From Ga0074130 sp035565355 (lineage in GTDB: Bacteria; Pseudomonadota; Gammaproteobacteria; Burkholderiales; Rhodocyclaceae): a stretch of 64,000 nucleotides of DNA. Every line of letters starts with the position of its first letter. Position 1 is the stretch's first letter. A model generated the notes under the pieces. The model did not search any database, was not told the origin of the DNA, and saw nothing but the letters and a program-made list of their open reading frames with translations. The stretch lies in NCBI GenBank assembly GCA_035565355.1, contig DATMSM010000068.1, forward strand, positions 12,883-76,882, written 5' to 3'. This document shows positions 46,652-55,544 of the stretch, piece by piece. The position numbers and the translations under genes are program-made.

Positions 46652-47248
46652 TTAACGGCGCATCACCTTTTCCGAAGGCGTCAGGGCATCAATGAAACCC
46701 TGGCGGCTGAAGATGCGCTCGGCATACTTCTGGATCGGGGCTGCGGTCTTCGGCAGCTCGACACCGTAATGGTCGAGGCGCCACAGCAGCGGGGCGATGG
46801 CCACGTCGAGCATGGAGAACTCCTCGCCCAGCATGTGCTTCTGCTTGTTGAACAGCGGTGCCAGTTCAACCAAGCGTTCGCGGATGTGCTGACGCGCCTT
46901 GTCGGCCGCCTTGAGGTTCTTTTCGATAGCCTCGATGTGGCTGAACAGTTCCTGCTCCATGGTGAACAGGAGTTGGCGGGCACGCGCACGCATGATGGGA
47001 TCCGGCGGCATCAGCTGCGGATGCGGGAAGCGCTCGTCGATGTATTCGTTGATGATGTTGGCCTCATACAGGATGAGGTCGCGATCAACGAGCACGGGCA
47101 CGCGGTTGTACGGATTGATGACGGCGATGTCTTCCGGCTTGTTGAACAGGTCGACGTCGATGACCTGAAAGTCCATCTGCTTTTCGTAGAGAACGATGCG
47201 GCAACGATGGCTGAACGGGTCGGTGGTACCCGAATACAGATTCATCAT
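46652..47248 (-). CDS. sspA: Stringent starvation protein A, 198 aa
   Basis: SspA is a GST-fold RNA polymerase-associated regulator. It has GTTDPFSHRCRIVLYEKQM near the start, VINPYNRVPVLVDRDLIL, and EEFSMLDVAIAPLLWRLDHYG. The methionine at 47248 is chosen to give the normal length; a longer upstream frame is not conserved. It follows petC, the usual place in proteobacteria. Confidence 0.95.
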   Translation of the reverse strand: MMNLYSGTTDPFSHRCRIVLYEKQMDFQVIDVDLFNKPEDIAVINPYNRVPVLVDRDLILYEANIINEYIDERFPHPQLMPPDPIMRARARQLLFTMEQELFSHIEAIEKNLKAADKARQHIRERLVELAPLFNKQKHMLGEEFSMLDVAIAPLLWRLDHYGVELPKTAAPIQKYAERIFSRQGFIDALTPSEKVMRR

Positions 47249-47352
47249 TGCGCTGGTTCCCCAGGAATAGTCGGCGTCACGCACCACACGGCGAACCGAC
47301 GGCGCGTTTACTTCACGATGCCCCATAATTTATCCGAACAAGACCTAATTTA

Positions 47353-48081
47353 TTAGTGGATGTCCTTCCAGTATTCACGCTTCAAAGCGTAGGCGAATAC
47401 CAGCAGGATACCCAGGAAAACGATGACCATGAGGCCGAGGCTCTTGCGAAACTCGCTCACGGGCTCACCCATGTATTGCAGATAAGCCACCAGGTCGGCC
47501 ACTGCCTCGTCGTATTGCTCTGGCGTCATCTTGCCGGGAACTTCCACGGAAAGCTTGCCGTCTGCGCCCTTCACCTGGATGCCTTGCAGTTCCCAAAGGG
47601 CGTGCGGCATACCGACATTTTCAAAAACCGTGTTGTTCCAGCCGGTCGGGCGGGCCTCATCACGGTAGAAGGAGCGGAGGTAAGTATACAGCCAGTCGGG
47701 CCCGCTGCCAAATTCGGATGCCCGCGAGCGGGCAACGATGGTCAAATCCGGCGGTGCAGCACCGAACCAGGCCTTGGCATCGTCCCGCGTCATGGCGATG
47801 CGCATGGGCTCGCCCACCTTCTCCGCCGTGAACATCAGATTGTCCCGGATCTGGGCTTCCGAGAGGCCGATATCCTGCAGGCGATTATAGCGCATGTAGG
47901 AGGCGGAATGGCAATTTAAACAATAGTTTACGAACAACTTGGCGCCGTTTTGCAAGGCTGCGTTATCGGTGCGCTTGTTAGGCGCGTGGTCGAGGTGCAG
48001 CTCCGCACCGGCCGCATGGGCCGTGGTGGTCAAAAGCGCAAAAAGTGGCGCGAACAGCAGGACAGTCAGTGTCTTCTTCAT
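47353..48081 (-). CDS. petC: Cytochrome c1, 242 aa
   Basis: This is the haem-c subunit of the bc1 complex. Residues 1-23 form a signal peptide. The haem site is CLNCH (Cys54, Cys57, His58). YLRSFYRDEARPTGWNNTVF and a C-terminal membrane anchor (MVIVFLGILLVFAYALKREYW) follow. The start overlaps the petB stop, so translation is coupled. Confidence 0.96.
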   Translation of the reverse strand: MKKTLTVLLFAPLFALLTTTAHAAGAELHLDHAPNKRTDNAALQNGAKLFVNYCLNCHSASYMRYNRLQDIGLSEAQIRDNLMFTAEKVGEPMRIAMTRDDAKAWFGAAPPDLTIVARSRASEFGSGPDWLYTYLRSFYRDEARPTGWNNTVFENVGMPHALWELQGIQVKGADGKLSVEVPGKMTPEQYDEAVADLVAYLQYMGEPVSEFRKSLGLMVIVFLGILLVFAYALKREYWKDIH

Positions 48082-49553
48082 TATCCGGTCACCCTTTCCG
48101 GTTCAGGCTTGCATTTATCTATCTGGCTATACCAAGGCATCAGCAGGAAGAAGCCGAAATAAATCAGCGAACAGATCTGCGAGACCAGGGTACGCATCGG
48201 CGTCGGAGCCAGCACGCCGAGATAACCGAGGATGAAGAAGGCAACGACAAACACCGCTAGCACGATCTTGTAGATCGGGCCCTTATAGCGGATCGACTTG
48301 ACCGGGCTGTGATCCAGCCACGGCAAAGCGCCGATGATGACCACCGAGGCCCCCATTGCCACCACGCCCCAGAACTTGGCTTCGAGGCCGACGAAGACGA
48401 TGGAGGTGAGTTTGATACCCACCCAGCTGGCCAGCACGGCCGGCACGCCGAGGAGGATGAACATGGCGCCGACAAAGCCCAGGTAGCCGAGCTTGACGAT
48501 CAGCGGAAAGCGCGCAGGGCGCACGCAAAGCCAACCGACGGCAGCCAGGAACAGCCACAGGAAGGGCACGAAGTCAGAAGTGACGGCACGCAGGACGGAG
48601 TAGAACGGCGTGAAATACCAGACCGGAGCGATGTGCGGCGGGGTCTTGAGCGGATCAGCCGGGATGAAGTTGTTGAACTCCAGGAAGTAGCCTCCGAACT
48701 CGGGCGCAAAGAAGATGATGGCCGAGAACACGATCAGGAAGACCACCACGCCGACGATGTCCTTCATCGTGTAGTAGGGATGGAAGGGAATCCCGTCGAG
48801 CGGAATGCCGTTCGCGTCCTTGTTCTTCTTGATTTCCACGCCGTCCGGGTTGTTGGAGCCGACTTCGTGGAGCGCGATGATGTGCGCGGCCACTAAACCA
48901 AGCAAGACCAAAGGCATAGCGATGACGTGGAAGCTGAAGAAGCGGTTCAGCGTCGCATCACCCACCACATAGTCACCGCGCAGCCACAAGGACAAGTCCG
49001 GACCGATAACCGGGATGGCCGAGAACAGGTTCACGATCACCTGGGCGCCCCAGTAGGACATCTGGCCCCAGGGCAGCAGGTAGCCGAAGAAGGCTTCGCC
49101 CATCAGACACAGGAAGATCAGCAGGCCGAAGATCCAGATCAGCTCGCGCGGCTTGCGGTAGGAACCGTAGAGCAGGCCGCGGAACATGTGCAGGTAGACG
49201 ACGACGAAGAAGGCCGAAGCGCCGGTCGAGTGCATGTAGCGGATCAGCCAGCCCCACTCCACGTCGCGCATGATGTACTCGACGCTGGCGAAGGCCACCG
49301 GCACGCCCGCCGCATTGAGCGAGGCATCCGGCTTGAAGTGCATGACCAGGAAGATGCCGGTCACGATCTGGATCACCAGCACCAGAAGCGCCAGTGAGCC
49401 GAAGAAATACCAGAAGTTGAAGTTCTTCGGGGCATAGTATTCGGAGAGGTGCTCCTTCCACAGCGACGTGGCCGGGAAACGGGCATCCACCCATTCCAGC
49501 GCGCCGCCGATCAAGGTGCCGTCCGATTTGTACTTGTTCTCGCTGCCGGCCAT
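48081..49553 (-). CDS. petB: Cytochrome b of bc1 complex, 490 aa
   Basis: The eight-helix subunit carries two b haems and the quinone sites. Hallmarks are GWLIRYMHSTGASAFFVVVYLHMFRG (haem histidines), GQMSYWGAQVI, FSFHVIAMPLVLLGLVAAHI and the Qo-site PPHIAPVWYFTPFYSVLRA (replacing the common PEWY). Full fused length, not split. It lies between petA and petC. Confidence 0.96.
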   Translation of the reverse strand: MAGSENKYKSDGTLIGGALEWVDARFPATSLWKEHLSEYYAPKNFNFWYFFGSLALLVLVIQIVTGIFLVMHFKPDASLNAAGVPVAFASVEYIMRDVEWGWLIRYMHSTGASAFFVVVYLHMFRGLLYGSYRKPRELIWIFGLLIFLCLMGEAFFGYLLPWGQMSYWGAQVIVNLFSAIPVIGPDLSLWLRGDYVVGDATLNRFFSFHVIAMPLVLLGLVAAHIIALHEVGSNNPDGVEIKKNKDANGIPLDGIPFHPYYTMKDIVGVVVFLIVFSAIIFFAPEFGGYFLEFNNFIPADPLKTPPHIAPVWYFTPFYSVLRAVTSDFVPFLWLFLAAVGWLCVRPARFPLIVKLGYLGFVGAMFILLGVPAVLASWVGIKLTSIVFVGLEAKFWGVVAMGASVVIIGALPWLDHSPVKSIRYKGPIYKIVLAVFVVAFFILGYLGVLAPTPMRTLVSQICSLIYFGFFLLMPWYSQIDKCKPEPERVTG

Positions 49554-49555
49554 GC

Positions 49556-50152
49556 TCAGGCCTCCTTCTTGTCTGCGCCGACCAGGATCGTGGTATCGCT
49601 GAGATACACGTGCGGCGGCACTTCAAGGTTGTCAGGCGCGGGCTTGCTCTTGTAGACGCGGCCGGCGATGTCGAAGGTGGAACCGTGACAAGGGCAGATG
49701 AAGCCGCCGGGCCAGTCGGCGCCAAGGCCGCTTTCCGCGCCGGATTTCAGCTTCTCGGTCGGCGAGCAACCCAGGTGGGTGCAGATGCCGACGGCGACGA
49801 ACAGATTCGGCTTGATCGAACGTGTCTCGTTCTGGCAGTACTCGGGCTGCATCTGCTTTTCGGACTGGGGATCGGCCACTTCGCCGTCGGTCTTCTTCAG
49901 CGACGCGAGCTGCTCATCAGTGCGGTTGATGATCCAGACCGGCTTGCCGCGCCATTCCACGGTCATCATTTCACCGGGCTGGAGCTTGGAAATATCCACT
50001 TCCACCGGGGCACCAGCCGCTTTGGCTCGCTCCGAGGGAAGCATGCTCTTGACCAGGGGTGTCGCCACGACGATTCCGCCGACTCCCCCGATGGCTGCCG
50101 TGGTCACCAACAGGCGACGGCGACCACAATCCACTTTCTCATCACAACTCAT
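49556..50152 (-). CDS. petA: Rieske iron-sulfur protein, 198 aa
   Basis: The 2Fe-2S protein of bc1. A twin-arginine-like region RRRLLVTTAA and a hydrophobic stretch anchor it. Cluster ligands Cys124-His126 in CTHLGC and Cys153-His156 in CPCHG; Cys129-Cys155 form the disulfide. First gene of petABC, ending two bases before petB. Confidence 0.96.
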   Translation of the reverse strand: MSCDEKVDCGRRRLLVTTAAIGGVGGIVVATPLVKSMLPSERAKAAGAPVEVDISKLQPGEMMTVEWRGKPVWIINRTDEQLASLKKTDGEVADPQSEKQMQPEYCQNETRSIKPNLFVAVGICTHLGCSPTEKLKSGAESGLGADWPGGFICPCHGSTFDIAGRVYKSKPAPDNLEVPPHVYLSDTTILVGADKKEA

Positions 50153-50296
50153 GAAGTTACCTCTGGAATTAAGAACCTAAAGCACCTAAGAACCTGAAGA
50201 ACTGCTGTTGCAACTACCAGTAATAAGCCCGACAAACCGCGCCACTATACCTGATTGATAAAGTGGTTTAAAGAGGCCTGTCGATAAAACTAATGG

Positions 50297-51505
50297 CTAA
50301 ACCGCGCCTTTTTCCCGAAGTTGCAGAATTTGCGCGGAGCTGTAACCAAGTTCCTTCAATATGACATCGGTATGCGCGCCCAGCGCCGGTCCGAGGCTGT
50401 CAACGCCACCTGGCGTTGCGCTCAGCTTCGGCACGATGCCGGGCATGCGAACTTCCTTTCCATCCGGCAGCCGGGCGCCCTGCAGCATCTCGCGGGCGAG
50501 AAACTGCGGGTCCTTGAACATGTCCTCGATGGAATAAATACGGCTGGCGGGCACGCCCGCCTCACCCAATTGCTTCAGTACCTCGGCCTCATCGTGCTGT
50601 TTGACCCAGTCGTCGATGACGCCGTAGAGCTCGGTGGCGCGCGTGTCGCGGCCGGCATTGGTCTGCAGAACGGGATCGGCAGCGAGATCCGCCCGGCCCA
50701 TCGCCTCCATGCAGCGGCGGAAGATCGCATCGCCGTTGGCACCGACAATGACGTGCTTGCCGTCCCGGGTGGTGTGCGTATTCGAGGGCGTAATGCCGGG
50801 CATGATATTGCCGGTACGTTCACGCACGAAACCGAACACGTCGAACTCCGGCACCAGGCTTTCCATCATGGCAAACACGGCCTCGTACAAGGCGACGTCC
50901 ACCACTTGCCCCTTGCCGCCATTCACTTCCTTGTGGCGCAGCGCCATCAAGGCGCCAATCGCAGCCCACAGGGCAGCGATGGAGTCGCCGATGGAGACAC
51001 CGGTCTTAACCGGCGGCCGGTCGGCAAAACCGGTTACATAACGCAGCCCGCCCATGGATTCGCCGATGGCGCCGAAGCCCGGCTGCTGGGCCATCGGCCC
51101 GGTCTGGCCGAAGCCCGAGAGGCGCACCATGACCAGGCCCGGATTGATCTGCGAGAGCACATCCCAGCCCACGCCCAGTTTTTCCAGTACGCCGGGGCGG
51201 AAATTCTCGACCACGATGTCGGCGTTGGCGACCAGCCGCTTGAGGATCTCGACCGCCTCGGGCTGCTTGAGATTCAGCGTCAAGGATTGCTTATTTCTCG
51301 CCTGCAGATACCACCACAGCGAGGTGCCTTCATAGATCTTGCGCCAGCTGCGCAAGGGATCGCCCTCGCCCGGCGTCTCGATCTTGACGACCTCCGCACC
51401 GAATTCGGCAAGGATGCGCGTGCAGAACGGCCCGGCGATCAGGGTGCCGAGCTCGATGACTTTGATTCCGCTAAGGGGCTTCTGGTGGGGACTCGTGGTG
51501 CTCAT
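50297..51505 (-). CDS. Class III CoA-transferase (CaiB/Frc family), 402 aa
   Basis: Family III enzymes move CoA between carboxylic acids. It starts SGIKVIELGTLIAGPFCTRI, has the catalytic-aspartate region near KIETPGEGDPLR, NLKQPEAVEILKRL and FGQTGPMAQQPGFG, with a C-terminal VPKLSATPGGVDSLG. The ATG at 51505 matches family length. Substrate is not identifiable; it stands alone upstream of the pet region. Confidence 0.9.
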   Translation of the reverse strand: MSTTSPHQKPLSGIKVIELGTLIAGPFCTRILAEFGAEVVKIETPGEGDPLRSWRKIYEGTSLWWYLQARNKQSLTLNLKQPEAVEILKRLVANADIVVENFRPGVLEKLGVGWDVLSQINPGLVMVRLSGFGQTGPMAQQPGFGAIGESMGGLRYVTGFADRPPVKTGVSIGDSIAALWAAIGALMALRHKEVNGGKGQVVDVALYEAVFAMMESLVPEFDVFGFVRERTGNIMPGITPSNTHTTRDGKHVIVGANGDAIFRRCMEAMGRADLAADPVLQTNAGRDTRATELYGVIDDWVKQHDEAEVLKQLGEAGVPASRIYSIEDMFKDPQFLAREMLQGARLPDGKEVRMPGIVPKLSATPGGVDSLGPALGAHTDVILKELGYSSAQILQLREKGAV

Positions 51506-51586
51506 AGTGTCGTGTTTCCTGTCCGCCGCCGGTCTTTTATCTGCCAGCCCGGTCAACGGGACGCGTCGAGATTAGCAATGATGAAG

Positions 51587-51620
51587 GCATCCGGACTTGA
51601 GCAAGCTCAAGTCCGGATGC
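51587..51620. repeat. Perfect 34-base inverted repeat after recR
   Basis: gcatccggacttgagc (51587-51602) and gctcaagtccggatgc (51605-51620) are perfect complements with a two-base centre. It may act as the recR terminator, though the T-tract is weak, or as a protein-binding site. Confidence 0.8.
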
Positions 51621-51703
51621 ATTAATTATGCGGGAGAGACAAAAGACACGCTTCCCGACATAGGGAAGGTATAGAGAAAGACGCTACGCGCGCCAAGTGC
51701 TAT

Positions 51704-52300
51704 CTAGTATTCGCGTCGCTCGATGAAGGCCTGGGCGACCGTGCCTGCATCGGTGAATTCAAGCTCGCCGCCGACCGGGACACCGCGCGCGATGCGGCTG
51801 ACGCGAATGCCGCGGGCACGCAGCAGCTCGGAAACATAGTGCGCGGTGGCCTCGCCCTCATTGGTAAAGTTGGTGGCCATGATGACCTCCTCCACCAGTC
51901 CGTCGCAGGCACGGCTGATCAGACGCTCGAAATTGAGTTCACGCGGACCGACACCGTCGAGCGGCGACAGCCGCCCCATCAGCACGTAGTAAAGGCCGTT
52001 ATAGGCATGCGTCTGCTCCATGACGTTCATGTCGATGGGCATTTCGACCACACACAGCTGCCTGCCGTCGCGCTTGGGCGAAGCGCAGCGCGTGCAGACC
52101 TCTTCCTCGGTGAAGGTATTGCAGCGGGAACAATGCTTCAAGCTCGTGAGCGCATCGGCAATCGCGCCCGAGAGCTTGCCAGCGCCGCGCGGATCGCGCT
52201 GCAGCAGGTGATATGCCATACGCTGTGCCGACTTGGGGCCGACGCCAGGCAGGCAGCGCAGCGCCTCGATCAAAGCGTCGAGGCTACCGGGTTCTTTCAT
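51704..52300 (-). CDS. recR: Recombination mediator RecR, 198 aa
   Basis: RecR loads RecA with RecO/RecF. It has an HhH start [17 protein letters not shown], a zinc finger with CSRCNTF and CTRC, and a Toprim domain with [15 protein letters not shown]. Its ATG is one base after the ybaB stop, part of dnaX-ybaB-recR. Confidence 0.97.
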   Translation of the reverse strand: MKEPGSLDALIEALRCLPGVGPKSAQRMAYHLLQRDPRGAGKLSGAIADALTSLKHCSRCNTFTEEEVCTRCASPKRDGRQLCVVEMPIDMNVMEQTHAYNGLYYVLMGRLSPLDGVGPRELNFERLISRACDGLVEEVIMATNFTNEGEATAHYVSELLRARGIRVSRIARGVPVGGELEFTDAGTVAQAFIERREY

Positions 52301-52301
52301 G

Positions 52302-52634
52302 TCAGAACGGCAGCTTCATGCCCGGCGGAAGATTCAAGCCAGCAGTGAAGCCCTGCATCTTTGCCGCCGAAGTAGCCTCGGCCTTGCGCACGGCGTCGTT
52401 CATGGCTGCAGCGACCAGATCTTCCAGCATGTCCTTGTCGTCCATGACGGATGCATCGATCTTGACGCGGCGGACATCGTGCTTGCAGGTCATGGTGACC
52501 TTGACCATGCCGGCACCGGACTCGCCCTCCACTTCGATGGAAGCCAGTTCTTCCTGGGCCTTGGCCATTTTCTCCTGCATCTGCTGCGCCTGCTTCATCA
52601 GGCCGCCCAGACCGCCCATGCCACCTTTCATCAT
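52302..52634 (-). CDS. ybaB: YbaB/EbfC nucleoid-associated protein, 110 aa
   Basis: Small DNA-binding protein with a Gly/Met-rich start ([19 protein letters not shown]) and the family core [20 protein letters not shown] and [12 protein letters not shown]. Located between dnaX and recR as in most proteobacteria. Confidence 0.95.
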   Translation of the reverse strand: MMKGGMGGLGGLMKQAQQMQEKMAKAQEELASIEVEGESGAGMVKVTMTCKHDVRRVKIDASVMDDKDMLEDLVAAAMNDAVRKAEATSAAKMQGFTAGLNLPPGMKLPF

Positions 52635-52657
52635 TTTCCTGCTCTCCTTTGAATTTC

Positions 52658-54307
52658 TTATTGCTGCAAGGGTTTGATTCCATCTTTCGTGGCGTCGAAA
52701 ATTTCAACCATCTGACGCACGAAGGGATCATTATCGATAGCAGCCGTCGCCTCTTCCTGCTGTTCGCGACGGATATTTTCCTTGCGCAGGGCCGGCGTCT
52801 CGCCCGCCACGGCGGCGGCAAGTTCAACCGTCAAGCGCAAGCTGCGTCCGTAATACTGGCTCAAGGCTTCCTGCAGCTTGACCTGGGTCGTGCCCACGGT
52901 CTTCAGCAGAGACTCCTTGTCGGCCGCCAGACGCAGCTTGATCGAGCCCTGATCCAGCCCCACCAATTCGCAGTTCTGCGCCAATTGACGCGGCATCGGG
53001 CCCAAGGCCAATTGCGCAACAATCTCGTGCCAATCCTCGCCCGGCGGCAAGGTCTCACCCCCACTGGCTGAATATGTCGAACTGGGCTCACTTTCGCGAG
53101 CGGCAGGAGACACCGGCGCCACGGGTGCCGGCGGCAGCGACGCCGCAACAGGCGCCGGTGCACTCTTGCGCACCGACGGCGCCAGGGTCGGCGCGCGCAA
53201 AGGCGCGGCGCGCTTGGGTGCTTCGGTTTCCGGGCGGAAGGCCACCAAGCGCATCAGCGTCATGGTGAAGCCCGCATATTCGTCGGGCGCCAGACGCAAG
53301 TCGTCGCGGCCGTGGATGGCAATCTGGTAGCAGAGCTGCAGGAACTCGGGATCGAAGGCGGTCGCGTACTTTTCGAGGCGTGCTTTTTCGGCAGGATCGG
53401 TCAACGCATCGGGTGCCATCTGCGCCAGGGCGATACGATGGAACAGCGTCGCCAGCTCCTGCAATGCTGCCTCAAAAGACAAGCTGCGCGTGGCCATCTG
53501 ATCGGCCACGGCAATCAAGGCATGAATATCGAATGCAGCCAAGCCATCGAGCAGGCCAAACAGGTAGTCATCACCGACGGTGCCGAGCATATCGCGCACA
53601 CCGGCTTCCTTGACCTCGCCCGCACCGTGGGCAATCGCCTGATCGAGCAAGGAGAGTGAATCACGCATCGAGCCGCTGGCGGCGCGCGCGAGCTGACGCA
53701 AGGCCGGCTCTTCGAAAGGAATCTGCTCCTGCGTCAGCACATTGCTGAGGTGGGAGACGATGTGGTGCTGCGGCATCTGCTTGAGATTGAACTGCAGGCA
53801 GCGCGACAGCACGGTCACTGGAATCTTTTGTGGATCGGTAGTCGCCAGAATGAACTTGACGTGCTCCGGCGGCTCTTCAAGCGTCTTCAGCATGGCGTTG
53901 AAGGCGTGACCGGAAAGCTGGTGGACTTCGTCGATCACATAGACCTTGTAGCGGCCGCGCGTCGGCGCATAGGTGGCGCGCTCGAGCAACTGGGTCATGT
54001 CTTCAACGCCGCGATTGGAAGCGGCATCGAGTTCGATGTAATCAATGAAGCGACCGGTATCGATCTCGGTACAGCTGGAACACACGCCGCAGGGCGTGGC
54101 GGTCAAGCCGGTCTCGCAATTCAGGGCCTTGGCCATGATGCGCGCAATGGTCGTCTTGCCGACGCCGCGGGTACCGGTGAAGAGATAGGCGTGATGGAGG
54201 CGCTGCTGGGTCAGCGCATGCGTAAGCGCCTTGACCACATGCTCCTGCCCCACCAGCGTGGCAAACGATTTGGGGCGCCATTTGCGCGCCAAAACTTGAT
54301 AGCTCAT
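52658..54307 (-). CDS. dnaX: DNA polymerase III subunit tau/gamma, 549 aa
   Basis: The clamp-loader ATPase has [15 protein letters not shown], Walker [14 protein letters not shown], zinc-binding CGVCSSC and [22 protein letters not shown]. Oligomerisation domain III and an Ala/Pro linker follow; the C-terminal tau part is present. No slippery frameshift heptamer was noticed, so it may produce tau only. First of dnaX-ybaB-recR. Confidence 0.96.
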   Translation of the reverse strand: MSYQVLARKWRPKSFATLVGQEHVVKALTHALTQQRLHHAYLFTGTRGVGKTTIARIMAKALNCETGLTATPCGVCSSCTEIDTGRFIDYIELDAASNRGVEDMTQLLERATYAPTRGRYKVYVIDEVHQLSGHAFNAMLKTLEEPPEHVKFILATTDPQKIPVTVLSRCLQFNLKQMPQHHIVSHLSNVLTQEQIPFEEPALRQLARAASGSMRDSLSLLDQAIAHGAGEVKEAGVRDMLGTVGDDYLFGLLDGLAAFDIHALIAVADQMATRSLSFEAALQELATLFHRIALAQMAPDALTDPAEKARLEKYATAFDPEFLQLCYQIAIHGRDDLRLAPDEYAGFTMTLMRLVAFRPETEAPKRAAPLRAPTLAPSVRKSAPAPVAASLPPAPVAPVSPAARESEPSSTYSASGGETLPPGEDWHEIVAQLALGPMPRQLAQNCELVGLDQGSIKLRLAADKESLLKTVGTTQVKLQEALSQYYGRSLRLTVELAAAVAGETPALRKENIRREQQEEATAAIDNDPFVRQMVEIFDATKDGIKPLQQ

Positions 54308-54437
54308 GGGGGCGATTTTAGCGGTGAAAGGCGGCTGTGCGGGAACGGTCGGTTTTATCGCCCGGGTTTACGTAACCACGCGGCCTGACTAGTCGCCTCC
54401 CCGCTCGGCGGGGAGGATGGGAGGGGTGCATCCACCT

Positions 54438-54480
54438 GCCACCCCAATGTACTTTCGTGCCGAAAGTACATTGGGGTGGC
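54438..54480. repeat. Perfect 20-bp inverted repeat downstream of 4.5S RNA
   Basis: gccaccccaatgtactttcg (54438-54457) and its exact complement (54461-54480) are separated by three bases. Its right end shares the last three bases of the 4.5S RNA gene. It may serve as a terminator or an RNase III-type processing hairpin. Confidence 0.85.
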
Positions 54481-54573
54481 GAGCCTGACCCCCGGCACTT
54501 GCAGGAATTGGCTGTGGCTGCTTCCTTCCGGACCTGACCAGGTTGACCACCCCACAATGCGGGGAGACCCGCC
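54478..54573 (-). ncRNA. ffs: Signal recognition particle 4.5S RNA
   Basis: On the minus strand the strongly conserved SRP Alu-less hairpin is seen: ggucagguccggaaggaagc with matching gcagcc and the GGAA-type loop. The flanks (ggcggguc at the 5' end, gggucaggcucgcc at the 3' end) pair to close a single long hairpin of about 96 bases. It lies upstream of dnaX on the same strand. Confidence 0.95.
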
Positions 54574-54637
54574 ACAACGAATTCTAACAGAGCAGGCACA
54601 CAATCCCTAGCCCTCCAGACAGGCTTTTGCGCCTGTT

Positions 54638-55519
54638 TCAAGCCAGCAGGAATTGACGCACAGCTTCGATCTGGTCTGCCGCCATCAGCGTGGGCGCATG
54701 GCCTACGCCCGCGAATTCAAACAGTTGCGCGCGCGGGCCACGCTGGGTCATGGCTTCAGCAGTGTCGTGCGTCAGCAGATCGGACTGCGCACCGCGCAGC
54801 AACAGCGTCGGACAAGCGACCCTATCGTAGAGCGGCCACAGGTCGATATCCTGGCCGCCGCTGGCGACCAGGGCCTGCGCATAGGACACGGCAATGGCCG
54901 GGTCATAGAGAAATTCGAACTTGCCGTCGTCGGCCCGGCGAATAACATGGGTGGTGAGGTGCTGCCACTGTGCGTCCGTGAGCGCTCCGAAACCGGCGCT
55001 GACCGCCCGCACATAGCCCTCGATCTCGGCATAGCTGCCGAAACGCGGCGCATTGCCGAGATACTGCTTGATGCGTTGCAGCGACACCGCCGTGATGATG
55101 GGCCCGACATCATTGAGCACGAGTCGGCGGATCGGAAACATGCTGGAACCCGGCGGCTGGGCGGCAATGCCCATGCCGATCAGCCCACCCATGGAAGTGC
55201 CGACCCAGTGCAGTTCCGCCGGCGCCAGGGCGGCGATCAGCGTCAGCATGTCGGCGCCGTATTGCGGCAGCGAATACAGCTCGGGCTCCGGCAGCCATTC
55301 GCTCTGGCCGCGCCCGGCCACATCCGGGCAAACCACACGAAAATCGGCGGCGAGCGCGCGCGCCAAATCGTCGAAATCACGCCCGCAACGCGTCAGACCA
55401 TGCACGCAAAGAACAACGCGCGGATTGGCGGGATCGCCCCACTCCACAAAAGCCATCCGGTGCATGCCGCCCGGATGCGGGCAATCGATACTGCCTTCAC
55501 GCATCTTGCTGTTATTCAT
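54638..55519 (-). CDS. Alpha/beta hydrolase, 293 aa
   Basis: An alpha/beta-hydrolase fold with oxyanion-hole HGLTRCGRDF, nucleophile elbow WVGTSMGGLIGM, acid region PTLLLRGAQSDLLT and catalytic histidine in GVGHAPTL. Start at 55519 gives the typical length; a longer upstream frame overlaps comEC and is not used. Ester or lactone substrate unknown. It lies 25 bases after comEC on the same strand. Confidence 0.88.
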   Translation of the reverse strand: MNNSKMREGSIDCPHPGGMHRMAFVEWGDPANPRVVLCVHGLTRCGRDFDDLARALAADFRVVCPDVAGRGQSEWLPEPELYSLPQYGADMLTLIAALAPAELHWVGTSMGGLIGMGIAAQPPGSSMFPIRRLVLNDVGPIITAVSLQRIKQYLGNAPRFGSYAEIEGYVRAVSAGFGALTDAQWQHLTTHVIRRADDGKFEFLYDPAIAVSYAQALVASGGQDIDLWPLYDRVACPTLLLRGAQSDLLTHDTAEAMTQRGPRAQLFEFAGVGHAPTLMAADQIEAVRQFLLA

Positions 55520-55544
55520 CAAGCTTCCCGTTTCGTCCTTCTGT

